Notes under the pieces: model-generated
Seen by the model: the letters and a program-made list of their open reading frames with translations, nothing else
Databases searched by the model: none
What the model was told of the DNA's origin: nothing
Source of the DNA: Acidobacteriota bacterium
Lineage (GTDB): Bacteria > Acidobacteriota > Terriglobia > Terriglobales > Acidobacteriaceae
Assembly: GCA_021846985.1 (NCBI GenBank)
Contig: JAJZVX010000015.1
Location: forward strand, 27,289 to 91,288
Length of the DNA stretch: 64,000 bases
Direction: 5' to 3'
Translations under genes and position numbers: made by a program
In this document: in pieces, positions 7,500 through 25,493 of the stretch
How positions within the stretch are numbered: position 1 is the first letter of the stretch
How the letters are laid out: every line of letters begins with the position of its first letter

Positions 7500-9881
7500 T
7501 CACTCCACGATCTTCAGCTCTGCCTCTTCCGTCGCCAGCGAGCTGCCGCCCACCCAGATGTCGTAGGTCGTCGGTTCCACTGTGCGCTCCACGCTCGCGT
7601 TGTAGAAGCTCAGCTCCTCGAAGCCCAGCGGAAAGGTCAGGTGCTTCGATTCGCCCGGCGCCAGCGTCACCCGCGCAAAGCCCTTCAGCTCGCGCACCGG
7701 CTGCTCCACTGAGGCGCTGGTGTTGCGCATGTAGAGCTGCACCACCTCCGTCCCCGCCACCGTCCCTGTGTTCCGCACGTCCACGCCCACGGTGGTCACC
7801 GGTTGGTGACCCGCGGCGATCACCTCGCGCACCGGAATATCGCTCCTGCTGACGACCGGCTTGCTGTAGCCGAAGCTGGTGTAGCTCAGCCCCCAGCCGA
7901 AGGGAAAGAGAGCCGAGTTCGGCTCGTCCATGTAGCGCGACATGAAGCGTTCGGCGCCGTTGCGCGGCATGTGGCTCAGGTCGCCGTGCGCCGGCCGGCC
8001 GGTGGGCAGTTGCGCATAATAGAGCGGTTCCTGGCCCACCGCCCGCGGCAGGCTGGCAGGCAGCTTGCCCGAAGGATTCACGTCGCCAAAGAGCACGTCC
8101 GTCAACGCCGGTCCGGCCTCGATGCCGGGGCTCCACGCTTCCAGGATCGCGGGCACGTGTCCGGCGGCCCACTTGATCTGCAAGGGACGGCCGGCGAGCA
8201 CAATCAGAATCACCGGCTTGCCCGTAGCCACCACCGCTTCGAGCAGCTTCTCCTGCGCGCCGGTAAAGCCCAGGTGCGCGCGGCTGGCGGCCTCGCCTTC
8301 CATCCAGCTCGCGCTCTCACCCAGCGCCAGGATCACCACGTCCGCCTTCTTCGCCGTCTCCACTGCCTCGGCAATCGTCTTGGCGTCCCCGGGCTCGGGC
8401 ACATTCTTCGCTCCCGCAATCGTTCCCGTGAAACTCATCCGTCGCAGCACGTTTTCGTCTTCGCCGCTCAGCAGGCCACATCCCTCGGCGTAGAGCAGCC
8501 GGTCGCCCAGCCGCTTTTCCAGCGCAGTCTTCAGCGTCACCACGTATTTCGGATCGCCGCTCACCGCCCACGCCCCCAGCATCTCGCGCTGGTTGTCGGC
8601 CAGCGGCCCGATCAGCGCCACCTTTTTCGCCTTCGCCTGCAGCGGCAACAGCGCGCCGATGCCCTCCACGGGATCGTTCTTGAGCAGCACGAAGGTCTCC
8701 GCGGCGATCCGGCGCGCGGCCTCGCGGCCCTGCGGCGTTGGCGCGTAGGCAGGCCCAGGCGTGGTGTAGGGATGATCGAAGAGCCCCAGCGCAAACTTGA
8801 CCCGCAAAACGCGGCGCACCGCTTCGTCGATGACGGACTCGGAAATCAGGCCGCTCCGCACCTGCCCCGCAAGAGCCGTGCCATACAGGCCGCCCTCCAT
8901 GTCCATGTCCACCCCGGCTTCCAGCGCCTTGCGCGCCACCGTGGGACCGTCGCCAATGGAGTGGTTCTCAAGCTCCTTCACCGCCCCCCAGTCGCTCACC
9001 ACAAAGCCGTCGAAACCCCACTCCTTGCGCAGCACCTGGGTCAGCGTGAACGGATTGGCGCTGGCCGGAACGCCGTTGATGGAGTTGAACGAACTCATCA
9101 CCGTGGCCACGACCGCCTCCACCGCGGCTCGATAGGGCTCCAGGTACACCTGCCGCAGCGTAATCTGGCTCATGTCCACTGCGTTGTAGTCGCGCCCCGC
9201 AATCGCCGCGCCGTAGGCCGCAAAATGCTTCACGCATGCCGCCACAGAGTCCGGCTTTGACAGGTCGCCCCGCTGGTAGCCCCGCACCCAGGCACGCGCC
9301 AGGGCGGAGCCCAGGTAGGGATCTTCGCCGCCCGACTCGATGATGCGACCCCAGCGCGGGTCGCGCGCAATATCCACCATGGGCGAAAACACCCAGCGAA
9401 TGCCATCGGCGCGGGCCTCCGTTGCGCCGTAGCGCGCCACGGTTTCGACAGCCGCCGCATCCCAGCTTGCGGCCAGCGCCAGCGGCACGGGAAAGGTGGT
9501 GCGGTGACCGTGGATCACATCGAGTCCGAACAGAATCGGAATGTGCAGCCGCGACTTCTCCATGGCGATCTGCTGGTAGTGGTTGGTCGCCTCGGCTCCC
9601 ACCACATTGATGAACGAACCCACCTCGCCCCGCGCCGCCATCTCGTCGTAGCGCAGGTTATTGGCGCCCGGACCGGTCTTGTAGCCGGCGGAGTACTGCA
9701 CCAGTTGCCCAATCTTCTCCTCGAGTGTCATCTGCTTCAGCAGCGACTCCACGCGCTTGTGCACATCCTTCGCGGCCAGCTGCGTGTTCGAGGGCGGCGC
9801 GCCTTGCGCGTGGGCGCAGACGGCCGTGGCAAAGAACGCTGAAAACACGGCATAGAAAAGAAAACGAAGACGGTTTATCAT
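7500..9881 (-). CDS. bglX: GH3 beta-glucosidase, exported (BglX-like)
   Basis: A 793-residue glycoside hydrolase family 3 enzyme that releases terminal beta-linked glucose or xylose. It has a signal peptide (MINRLRFLFYAVFSAFFATAVCAHA), the GH3 N-terminal barrel with PILFGLDVIHGHRTTFP, KHFAAYGA and the nucleophile Asp297 in FVVSDWGAV, the GH3 C-terminal domain (LLKNDP, LIGPLADN, VVILALGESASWMEGEAASR), and a fibronectin-like tail (FPFGWGLSYTSF, VTVGVDVRNTGTVAGTEVVQLYMR). Length and domain order match BglX. Likely periplasmic. It diverges from yihY across 141 bases. No good Shine-Dalgarno precedes the ATG. Confidence 0.93.
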   Translation of the reverse strand: MINRLRFLFYAVFSAFFATAVCAHAQGAPPSNTQLAAKDVHKRVESLLKQMTLEEKIGQLVQYSAGYKTGPGANNLRYDEMAARGEVGSFINVVGAEATNHYQQIAMEKSRLHIPILFGLDVIHGHRTTFPVPLALAASWDAAAVETVARYGATEARADGIRWVFSPMVDIARDPRWGRIIESGGEDPYLGSALARAWVRGYQRGDLSKPDSVAACVKHFAAYGAAIAGRDYNAVDMSQITLRQVYLEPYRAAVEAVVATVMSSFNSINGVPASANPFTLTQVLRKEWGFDGFVVSDWGAVKELENHSIGDGPTVARKALEAGVDMDMEGGLYGTALAGQVRSGLISESVIDEAVRRVLRVKFALGLFDHPYTTPGPAYAPTPQGREAARRIAAETFVLLKNDPVEGIGALLPLQAKAKKVALIGPLADNQREMLGAWAVSGDPKYVVTLKTALEKRLGDRLLYAEGCGLLSGEDENVLRRMSFTGTIAGAKNVPEPGDAKTIAEAVETAKKADVVILALGESASWMEGEAASRAHLGFTGAQEKLLEAVVATGKPVILIVLAGRPLQIKWAAGHVPAILEAWSPGIEAGPALTDVLFGDVNPSGKLPASLPRAVGQEPLYYAQLPTGRPAHGDLSHMPRNGAERFMSRYMDEPNSALFPFGWGLSYTSFGYSKPVVSRSDIPVREVIAAGHQPVTTVGVDVRNTGTVAGTEVVQLYMRNTSASVEQPVRELKGFARVTLAPGESKHLTFPLGFEELSFYNASVERTVEPTTYDIWVGGSSLATEEAELKIVE

Positions 9882-10010
9882 GGCGTGGTCATCATAAATC
9901 GCGGGGCGCGCGGCCGTCAGCGCGGACGCCCCTCCGCCCGGCGTCCCCGGCCCAAATAAAAGTTATGCTTCTTCGCCAAAATCCTGTCGCCGGATAGCCC
10001 GTCGATGCTC

Positions 10011-10016
10011 TAGTCT
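10011..10016 (+). promoter_or_regulatory. Candidate -10 box for a leaderless yihY transcript
   Basis: TAGTCT ends 6 bases before the GTG start of the YihY-family gene, which has no Shine-Dalgarno. The spacing would put the first transcribed base on or next to the start codon. A convincing -35 was not seen. Confidence 0.35.
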
Positions 10017-10022
10017 TTCCAC

Positions 10023-10910
10023 GTGATCAGTGTGAAAAGGTTCCTTGTCCATCTGCGAGAGGCGCTCTGGCTGGCCCTTGAACATGATGTACTGAACACC
10101 GCCAAAGCCGCCGCCTATTCCGGCATGCTGATGCTCTTTCCCGCCCTGGCCATGCTGGCCGCCCTTCTCTCTCAGGTTTCTGAGGCCTCCAGTTTCATGG
10201 GCGAGGTGCGCGCCGCCTTCGAGCAGTTCCTGCCCGCTGACTCCATGACGCTGCTGCAGGCGCTCATGCAGACGCGCCGACTTCACTCTGCACAGATCAT
10301 TCTTTCCGCCACCGGCCTCACCCTCTTTGCCGGCCTGGGCATGATGCTCTCATTTATGGAGGGCTTCCGCCGCGCCTACCGCATCCGCCGCGACGATTGG
10401 GGGTTCTGGCAGCGCCGCGTGCGCGCCCTTGTTCTGGTGCCCATGGTGCTGGTTCCGCTGTCGCTGGCCACGCTCATCCTGGTCTTCGGCCGCGAAATCG
10501 AGGGCTGGATGATTGATAAAGCCGGTCATGAGCTGCGCTTCATGCTCCTTATCTTCTGGCGCATGGTGCGGTGGAGCGTGGCTGTCACCGCCAGCGTGGG
10601 CGTGCTGGGCGCGCTCTACCATTTCGGCACCCGGCGCACCGAGCACTGGGCGCAGGTGGGCCCCGGCGCCATCGCCGCCACCATCATGTGGTTCCCCGCC
10701 ACGCTGGCTTACGGCTGGTACGTCACCCGCATTGCCCACTATTCGATCTTCTACGGCTCCTTCGGCGCCGGCATTGTCACCCTGGTCTGGCTCTATATCG
10801 TCACCTTCAGCGCGCTCATGGGCGCCGAGCTCAACGGCGTGCTCTTTCGCGCCCGGCAGGACAAGGACGCCGCCCGGCAAAAGAGCCACCCTGATGCCCT
10901 CAACTTGTAA
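10023..10910 (+). CDS. YihY/BrkB family inner membrane protein
   Basis: A 295-residue polytopic membrane protein of the YihY/virulence factor BrkB family (once misnamed RNase BN). Signature stretches are NTAKAAAYSGMLMLFPALAMLAALL, RRAYRIRRDDWGFWQRRVRALVLVP, LYHFGTRR, WAQVGPGAIAATIMWFPATLAYGWYV and YSIFYGSFGAGIVTLVWLYIVTFSALMGAELN. About six membrane spans are expected. It starts with GTG and no visible ribosome-binding site; a -10-like box lies immediately upstream. Function in the family is unresolved. Confidence 0.88.
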   Translation: MISVKRFLVHLREALWLALEHDVLNTAKAAAYSGMLMLFPALAMLAALLSQVSEASSFMGEVRAAFEQFLPADSMTLLQALMQTRRLHSAQIILSATGLTLFAGLGMMLSFMEGFRRAYRIRRDDWGFWQRRVRALVLVPMVLVPLSLATLILVFGREIEGWMIDKAGHELRFMLLIFWRMVRWSVAVTASVGVLGALYHFGTRRTEHWAQVGPGAIAATIMWFPATLAYGWYVTRIAHYSIFYGSFGAGIVTLVWLYIVTFSALMGAELNGVLFRARQDKDAARQKSHPDALNL

Positions 10911-10929
10911 CAGCGGCAGCCATCGCATT

Positions 10930-11027
10930 TTCCGCATAGCTGCGGAAGCAGCCGCTCTTTACGCGCGGCAGCGGCGCCTGCGCGCCCGCCGCACGCGAAA
11001 CGATCGAAGCGCGAGAGCTTTTCTCGC
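10930..11027. terminator. Two hairpins between convergent yihY and arginase genes
   Basis: A perfect 7-bp hairpin TTCCGCA-TAGC-TGCGGAA spans 10930-10947 and a 6-bp hairpin GCGAGA-GCTTT-TCTCGC spans 11011-11027. They lie in the 121-base space between two converging genes, so they may end transcription from either side. Neither is followed by a strong T-run, so classic rho-independent action is uncertain. Confidence 0.4.
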
Positions 11028-11031
11028 AAGA

Positions 11032-12012
11032 CTACAAAATCTTCTTTCCGAAGGCGGAGCATGCAAGCTCGACGGCAAGATCGGCGGTGCGGTTGTGCTC
11101 GTCGATAACAGGATTGACCTCGACCATTTCGAAGCTGATCATGCGGCCATGGTCGGCAATGATCTCCATGGCAAGATGGGCTTCGCGGTAAGTGGCTCCC
11201 CCGCGGACAGGGGTGCCAACACCGGGAGCGTCTTCAGGATCGATCCAGTCCATGTCGAGCGAAACGTGATAGCCGGCGGTGCCGCGGCTGGCGGTGCGAA
11301 GAGCTTCTTCCATCACCGCGCGCATGCCGCGCTCGTCGATGTCGCGCATGGTGTACACATGGGCAATGCCGGCGCGGCGGATGTTTTCACGTTCGGCCGC
11401 GTCGATGTCGCGCACGCCGATGAGAACGGTGTTTTCTGGTGAGACCTTGGGGGAGTAGCCGAAGATTCCGGCCAGGGATTGAGGTCCAAGACCCACCAGG
11501 GCGGCCAGGGGCATGCCGTGCACATTGCCGCTGGGAGTGGTTTCCGGAGTATTGATGTCGGAGTGGGCGTCGATCCAAAGCACGCCAATCGACTGGCCCT
11601 GGCGGCGGTGGAACTCGGCGGCCCCGGAGACCGTGCCCACGGCCAGAGAGTGATCGCCGCCCAGCACCAGGGGAGTCTGGCCGTCTTCGAGCGTCTTGAG
11701 CACGGCTTTGGCGGTGCGCGTACAGGTTTCGGTAATCTCTTTCAGGTAGCGGGCTCTTTCGTTGCCGTGGCCCTGGGTTTCGGCAATCTCCACGCGGATG
11801 TTGCCGCCGTCGGTAACCTTGTGGCCAAGGGCTTCAAGACGGGGCTCCAATCCGGCAACCCGCATGGCGGAGGGGCCCATGTCCACCCCGCGGCGGCTGG
11901 CGCCCATATCGAGCGGCACGCCGATGATGCGGATCGCTCGCCCCGCGCGCGATGAAGAGCATCTGGATTCTTGCAATGGCCCCTGAGTCTTGGTCCCGGC
12001 GCGGCTTGACAT
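11032..12012 (-). CDS. rocF: Arginase
   Basis: A 326-residue manganese ureohydrolase that splits arginine to ornithine and urea. The metal-binding motifs are complete: GGDHS, DAHSDINTPETTPSGNVHGMP and SLDMDWIDPEDAPGVGTPV. GNVHGMPLAAL and the late FEMVEVNP are more arginase-like than agmatinase-like. The start is the ATG at 12012, which has AAGGTG 5 bases upstream and precedes a short polar leader (SSRAGTKTQGPLQ) before IRIIGVPLDMGASRRGVDMGP. No urease or other arginine genes are nearby, so its physiological role cannot be read from context. Confidence 0.92.
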   Translation of the reverse strand: MSSRAGTKTQGPLQESRCSSSRAGRAIRIIGVPLDMGASRRGVDMGPSAMRVAGLEPRLEALGHKVTDGGNIRVEIAETQGHGNERARYLKEITETCTRTAKAVLKTLEDGQTPLVLGGDHSLAVGTVSGAAEFHRRQGQSIGVLWIDAHSDINTPETTPSGNVHGMPLAALVGLGPQSLAGIFGYSPKVSPENTVLIGVRDIDAAERENIRRAGIAHVYTMRDIDERGMRAVMEEALRTASRGTAGYHVSLDMDWIDPEDAPGVGTPVRGGATYREAHLAMEIIADHGRMISFEMVEVNPVIDEHNRTADLAVELACSAFGKKIL

Positions 12013-12293
12013 GCGAATCACCTTCGGTGCGGTATTTGTACCGGACGAACCGTCTCCTGGACCAGACAATCGGCCCTGCCTGGATGTTCGTTCCGGCAGA
12101 GGATGGCTTTCCCCCGAAAGGGCTATTAAACCAGATTCACGTGAGAGTATGATGACGCAGAGCAGTTTTTCCATCGGACAAGATGAAAGGCCGGCCCGCG
12201 GGGAGCCCTTTCCCGGTAGTGGAGCGGACGCAAAGCCGGGACGATGAGAAAGCGCGCACCGCGGCATCGCCGCCGAGAGCAGTGTCGTTCACG

Positions 12294-14669
12294 ATGAAGA
12301 GATTGTTTGTTGCGCTCGTGCTGATTCACTGCTGGACACCGGCAATCAGTGGAGCAGAACCTGAGCCGCTGACTGCACTGCGCGCCATCCACGACCTGTC
12401 GAAAGCAGAAGCGAGCAGAGCCTTGCCGGTGGCATTCGAGGCGACCGTTACCTACTACCACCCGGTTTTCCGCTATCTATTCGTGCAGCAAGGCGATGCG
12501 GCTATCTTTGTGCTGGCGCCGGCATCGACGGCGGTCGCTCCCGGCGACCGCGTGCTGATCAAGGGCGTGACGCACTCGGAGTTCCGGCCAGATGTGATTG
12601 CCGACAGCGTGACCGTAGTCGGACACGGGACGCTGCCGAAGCCACTGCCGGCAACCTTCCACATGCTGATGAGCGGAAAGTACGACTGCCGGTATGTGAG
12701 AGTAAGGGGGAGGGTACGGGCTGCGGATCTTGTTCTGCGGCCTGATGTGCGCAATCCAGAGACGTTCACGACGCATCTTGCCTATCTTGAGCTGATCACC
12801 GATGGCGGTTCCATTGACGTACTGGTGAACAGCTCCGACGAAGCGCCGCTGAAGAACCTGCTGGATGCGGATATAGAAGTCACCGGGGTACAAAACGGAC
12901 AATACGACGGCAAGTGGCACCAACTGGGCTCGCTGGTGCGGGCATGGTCGTATTCCGATGTCAAGGTTCTGAGGCGGGCAAGAACCAGCCCGTGGTCGCT
13001 GCGCGATACCCCCATGGGGGATATGCTGACCGGCTATCGCGTGGACGACAAGTCGCCGCGCGTTCTGGTACACGGGACGATTACGTACTACCAGCCGGGC
13101 TACTACCGGCCAGGTTCGGCGATTGTGCTGCAAAACGGCACGGAAACGCTGTGGGTGCAGAGCCTGACTGATAAGCCCCTGCGAATCGGAGACATGGCCG
13201 TGGCAACGGGATTTCCGGCGGTTGCCAACGGTGCGCCGACACTCGCCCACGCGGAGGTGAAGGACGAAGCCGAATACCTGCCCATTACGCCAATGAACGT
13301 GACGTGGGAGGATCTGGGCAGTGCGGACAACGCTGGAAAGTATCACTACAACCTGGTTTCCATCGAGGGGCGAGTGCTGAGCGAGGCGCGGGAAGCTTCG
13401 CAGGACGAGTATTTTCTGGCCGCAGACGGACATCTCTTTTCGGCCATCTTCCACCATCCCGACTCCACCGCCGAGCAGGAGTTGCCGGTAATGAAGAGGG
13501 TTCCGGCGGGCGCACGCGTGAGAGTGACGGGCATCTGCATCCTCGAAGACAGTGCGTTGTTTTCAGGAAGCGCGCCGTTCAAGATCCTGCTGCGTTCGTT
13601 TGACGACGTGGCCGTGGTGGCGGACCCGCCGTTCTGGAGCGTTCGCAACCTGGTGCGCACGGTGGGTCTTCTGCTTTTTCTGCTGCTTGCCGTGGGACTG
13701 TGGAACTGGGGACTGGAAAGAAAGGTGCGGCGCCAGACGGCAGCGCTGCGGAAGCGCATCGAGGAGGAAGCGGCGCTGGAGCGGCGCACTTCGCAGCTTG
13801 AGCAGCGCCGCAGCCGCATCCTGGAGCATATCAACGGCAATCAGCCGCTGGCCGGCATTCTGGAGGAGGTGACGGAGCTGGTTTCCTTCCATATGGGCGG
13901 CGTATCCTGCTGGTGCGAGGTGGCGGATGGAGCGCGGCTGGGCAGCGCGCCGCCAAACGCCACGGAGGCGCGTGCGGCCGCGGTAGAGATTCCTTCGCGC
14001 TCCGGGCCCCCGCTCGGAAAGCTCTTTGCCGGGCTTGTCTTGGGCTCCGCGGCATCGCCGGAAGAAGTTGAAGCGCTGGCGATGGGGTCGAAGCTGGCGG
14101 CGCTGGCCATTGAAACACGGCGCATGTATGCCGATCTGGTCCATCGCTCCGAGTTCGACCTGCTGACCGACATCCTGAATCGCTTCTCCCTGGAAAAGAA
14201 TCTGGAGCGGCAGATTGAAGAGGCGCGCGAGAATGCCACCATTTTCGGACTGGTCTACATCGACCTGGACGACTTTAAACAGGTGAATGACCAGTATGGC
14301 CACAATGTAGGCGACCAGTATTTGCAGCAGGTGGCCCTGCGCATGAAGCGGCAGTTGCGCGGCGGCGACATGCTGGCGCGGCTGGGAGGCGACGAGTTTG
14401 CCGCGCTGATTCCCACCGTGCGCAACCGCGCCGAAGTGGAGGAGATTGCGCTGCGCCTGGAGCGTAGCCTGGACGAAACATTTGCCGTGAATGGCTATCG
14501 GCTGCGCGGCACCGCCAGCGTGGGTATTGCCCTCTACCCGGAAGACGCCGACACCCGTGACGGCCTGCTGACCGCCGCCGATACCAGGATGTACGCCGCC
14601 AAAAACGCCAAACAACAGGCCGGCTCGATGCAGAACGGCCCGGCACCTTCGCTGGACAAGGATGCATAA
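12294..14669 (+). CDS. Membrane diguanylate cyclase with duplicated periplasmic sensor
   Basis: A 791-residue sensor cyclase predicted to make c-di-GMP. Residues 1-23 form a signal peptide (MKRLFVALVLIHCWTPAISGA). The next 430 residues are periplasmic and contain at least two related beta-rich units, each opening with a VTYYHP- or ITYYQP-type strand (FEATVTYYHPVFRYLFVQQG and VHGTITYYQPGYYRPGS), reminiscent of OB folds. A membrane span follows (VRTVGLLLFLLLAVGLWNWGL), then a charged coiled coil, a linker domain and the GGDEF domain. The catalytic GGDEF is intact at residues 698-702, and the product-inhibition RxxD site is intact at 689-692. The Met at 12294 is chosen because it starts the signal peptide. 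The ligand is unknown. Confidence 0.88.
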   Translation: MKRLFVALVLIHCWTPAISGAEPEPLTALRAIHDLSKAEASRALPVAFEATVTYYHPVFRYLFVQQGDAAIFVLAPASTAVAPGDRVLIKGVTHSEFRPDVIADSVTVVGHGTLPKPLPATFHMLMSGKYDCRYVRVRGRVRAADLVLRPDVRNPETFTTHLAYLELITDGGSIDVLVNSSDEAPLKNLLDADIEVTGVQNGQYDGKWHQLGSLVRAWSYSDVKVLRRARTSPWSLRDTPMGDMLTGYRVDDKSPRVLVHGTITYYQPGYYRPGSAIVLQNGTETLWVQSLTDKPLRIGDMAVATGFPAVANGAPTLAHAEVKDEAEYLPITPMNVTWEDLGSADNAGKYHYNLVSIEGRVLSEAREASQDEYFLAADGHLFSAIFHHPDSTAEQELPVMKRVPAGARVRVTGICILEDSALFSGSAPFKILLRSFDDVAVVADPPFWSVRNLVRTVGLLLFLLLAVGLWNWGLERKVRRQTAALRKRIEEEAALERRTSQLEQRRSRILEHINGNQPLAGILEEVTELVSFHMGGVSCWCEVADGARLGSAPPNATEARAAAVEIPSRSGPPLGKLFAGLVLGSAASPEEVEALAMGSKLAALAIETRRMYADLVHRSEFDLLTDILNRFSLEKNLERQIEEARENATIFGLVYIDLDDFKQVNDQYGHNVGDQYLQQVALRMKRQLRGGDMLARLGGDEFAALIPTVRNRAEVEEIALRLERSLDETFAVNGYRLRGTASVGIALYPEDADTRDGLLTAADTRMYAAKNAKQQAGSMQNGPAPSLDKDA

Positions 14670-14672
14670 GAA

Positions 14673-14696
14673 GAGGTCCGGCCAAAGCCGGACCTC
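14673..14696. terminator. Bidirectional hairpin between diguanylate cyclase and rpoC
   Basis: A perfect 10-bp stem GAGGTCCGGC / GCCGGACCTC encloses the loop CAAA, between the stops of two converging genes. On the minus strand it is followed by TTCTT, on the plus strand by no T-run. It is the natural end point of the rplA-rpoC operon and of the cyclase transcript. Confidence 0.65.
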
Positions 14697-14732
14697 GTGA
14701 GCTGCAACAGAAAGCGCCGTCGCGGGCCGCAG

Positions 14733-18923
<4,191 letters not shown>

Positions 18924-18982
18924 GGCGACCCTCCTTGGCGGGCTTGATTGCGCCCCGCCTCAGGTTCTCCCGGGGTTCTTGA

Positions 18983-19033
18983 AGGATTCTTCCTTCCCGG
19001 GAAGCGGCGTGCGCCGCTTTTGGGAAGAATCCT
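18983..19033. repeat. Nested inverted repeat in rpoB-rpoC spacer
   Basis: Outer arms AGGATTCTTCC (18983-18993) and GGAAGAATCCT (19023-19033) are perfect complements. Inside lie AAGCGGCG (19002-19009) and CGCCGCTT (19012-19019), also perfect, and the palindrome TTCCCGGGAA (18994-19003). In the rpoBC mRNA this would fold into a long two-part hairpin upstream of rpoC. It could tune the rpoB:rpoC ratio, serve as a processing site, or be a mobile palindrome; the sequence does not decide. Confidence 0.75.
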
Positions 19034-19050
19034 GAATACTCTTCGCCTTC

Positions 19051-19134
19051 AGCTTTCAACCACCAGCTTTCAACTGCTTTGCCGGCCCCGCCCAAAAACT
19101 GCGGGCTCCAACATGCGAGCTGAGAGTTGAAAGC
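19051..19134. repeat. AGCTTTCAAC motif, two direct copies and one inverted
   Basis: AGCTTTCAAC occurs at 19051-19060 and again 14 bases later at 19065-19074. The complement GTTGAAAGC occurs at 19126-19134. The second copy can pair with the inverted copy around a 50-base loop just after the rpoB stop. A related pair with the same 14-base spacing occurs at 31819-31840. Confidence 0.6.
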
Positions 19135-19146
19135 CCCTCGCTGCTC

Positions 19147-23628
<4,482 letters not shown>

Positions 23629-24372
23629 GTTCACTCCTGAGACTCATTCCATCAGCGTCCGCCGCGGCGGCCCGACCCAGCGCCCGAGTCTCTCTGGCGC
23701 CGGCTGATTACGGTAAGTAAAGTCGATCAAACAGGCTGGACCACTGCATGGATTCAGCCGTCACTCCCGATGCGCCAGGACCTTTCCACCATTTCGCCGG
23801 CGCCGCGCAGCATCTCCTCTTGGGTCAAACACATTCCGTGAGCGTTGCATCAAAGACGCATGGAAGGCATTGCCGCACACCCCAAAGGTGCGCTATGCTG
23901 CGCACAACCGAGGAAGCCTGCGAAACGCTGGAGGCCGAAGTTGGATCTGCGCACAAAAGGAGAAGCGACGAATCTCGCACTTTGACCCGCCCCCTCTGTC
24001 GGCATGAGGCACGAAAAGCCCGCAAGGACGCAACGCCTCACGAGCGCGGCTCAATGGCCAGTGCCCAAATCCAAATTCTTCTTTGCTGTTCTCGCCGATC
24101 CCAAAGCTCGCTTCTGCCGCCGCTCGCCTGCTCTTGCCACGCGCCAACAGGAACCCGCCTAACCTGTTGACCTAAAGCTGCCTATTCTCTTCCAGAGTGC
24201 TTTGAAAATCCTGAACCCCACTCTGATCCTCTAGACTCTTGCGCCCCACATGATTCGATCAACACGCGCTCTCCAACCCCTCATCCCCGCAAAAACGGAT
24301 GAACAGGGAAACGCCGTCGAAACGCGCAACCTTTATGGTAGCGCGTCCCGGCGACGCTTGCAAGCGCTCAAT
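23629..24372. other. 744-base rplL-rpoB spacer without a supported gene
   Basis: No frame in this stretch has family-like protein sequence, a convincing start or codon use like the neighbours. It lies inside an otherwise tight operon. It may hold an attenuator or internal promoter for rpoB. I see no clean terminator hairpin or strong promoter on the minus strand. Confidence 0.6.
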
Positions 24373-24750
24373 CTACTTAATCTCGATGGTGGCGATGCCT
24401 TCAAACTTCTTCTTGATAGCCTCGGCCTCTTCCTTGGTTGCCGACTCCTTCAAGGGCTTCGGTGCGCCATCCACCAGATCCTTGGCTTCCTTCAGTCCGA
24501 GCGAGGTAACTTCGCGCACCGCCTTGATGGTATTGATCTTATTGGCGCCAAAGTCCTTCAGAATCACCTGAAATTCCGTCTTCTCCTCGACTGCCGGCGC
24601 TGCCGCGCCTGCCGCGCCGCCCGCCACAACAACCGGGGCCGCCGCCGCCGCCGAAACGCCAAGCCGCTCTTCCAGCTTCTTCACCAGAGCCGCTGCTTCC
24701 AGCAGGCTAAGGGATACAATTTGCTCTTCCAACTGCGCTAAATCCGCCAT
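24373..24750 (-). CDS. rplL: Ribosomal protein L7/L12
   Basis: A 125-residue stalk protein that recruits translation GTPases. The N-terminal dimerisation helix pair ([28 protein letters not shown]), Ala/Val-rich hinge and C-terminal domain ([43 protein letters not shown]) are complete. The ATG at 24750 has GGAGAG 4-5 bases upstream. It follows rplJ after 209 bases and precedes rpoB. Confidence 0.97.
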   Translation of the reverse strand: MADLAQLEEQIVSLSLLEAAALVKKLEERLGVSAAAAAPVVVAGGAAGAAAPAVEEKTEFQVILKDFGANKINTIKAVREVTSLGLKEAKDLVDGAPKPLKESATKEEAEAIKKKFEGIATIEIK

Positions 24751-24959
24751 TTTTCTCTCCAATCCGATACGTTTGAAATGGGTATTTCCGGCCGGAAGCT
24801 CAAGCTGAAGGTTTCCGATGCGCCAGACATGCGCCCCCTCGTCCCTGCTACCGCCAAAACTCTTGAAACGTCTCTCCGCTTTCAGCCCTTCCCGGCGCAC
24901 CCGGCAATTCCGCTTCCGGCCCGAAAAGCCAACGGCGGATAGCCGACAACGCGCAACCC

Positions 24960-25493
24960 TCAGGCCGCGGCAAACTTCTCTTTCTCGACGCCCTGGTTCA
25001 AAACCACCGCCAGGTCGCGGCCCGTGGCATTGATCACCGTCGCCAGACGCTGCGCCGGGGCATTGATCAGGAAGAGCAGCCTGGCAAAGATCTCCTCCTT
25101 GCCCGGCATGGTGGCCAGCGCCTTCACCTCGTCCACATTCAGCAGCTTGCCGTCCACAATGCCCAGCTTGAACTCAAACTCGGCATTCTCGCCGGCCCAC
25201 TTGGCAAAAACCTTGGCCAGCGCCACCGGATCGCCCGCCGTAAAGGCTACCGAGTTCACGCCCTTCAGACCCTTCAGCGCCTCCTCCACCCTGGTGCCCC
25301 GCGCCGAAACCGCCGCCAGCTTGTTCTTGACCACGCGATACTTGCCACCCGCCTCGCGGATCACCTTGCGCAGTTCATAGTCCTTGGACACGGTCAGCTT
25401 GGTGAAGGTGCCAATAATCGCCGTCGTGGAGCCTTCCAGCTCCTTGGCCAGCAGCTCAACCTTTTCCGTCTTCTTTGCCTTCGAAATCGCCAT
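24960..25493 (-). CDS. rplJ: Ribosomal protein L10
   Basis: A 177-residue stalk base protein that anchors L7/L12 dimers on 23S rRNA. Conserved stretches are [45 protein letters not shown] and the C-terminal helix [30 protein letters not shown] that binds L7/L12. It is second in the operon, 243 bases after rplA. That spacer is where an L10-binding leader would be expected, but I could not assign its fold by eye. Confidence 0.97.
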   Translation of the reverse strand: MAISKAKKTEKVELLAKELEGSTTAIIGTFTKLTVSKDYELRKVIREAGGKYRVVKNKLAAVSARGTRVEEALKGLKGVNSVAFTAGDPVALAKVFAKWAGENAEFEFKLGIVDGKLLNVDEVKALATMPGKEEIFARLLFLINAPAQRLATVINATGRDLAVVLNQGVEKEKFAAA

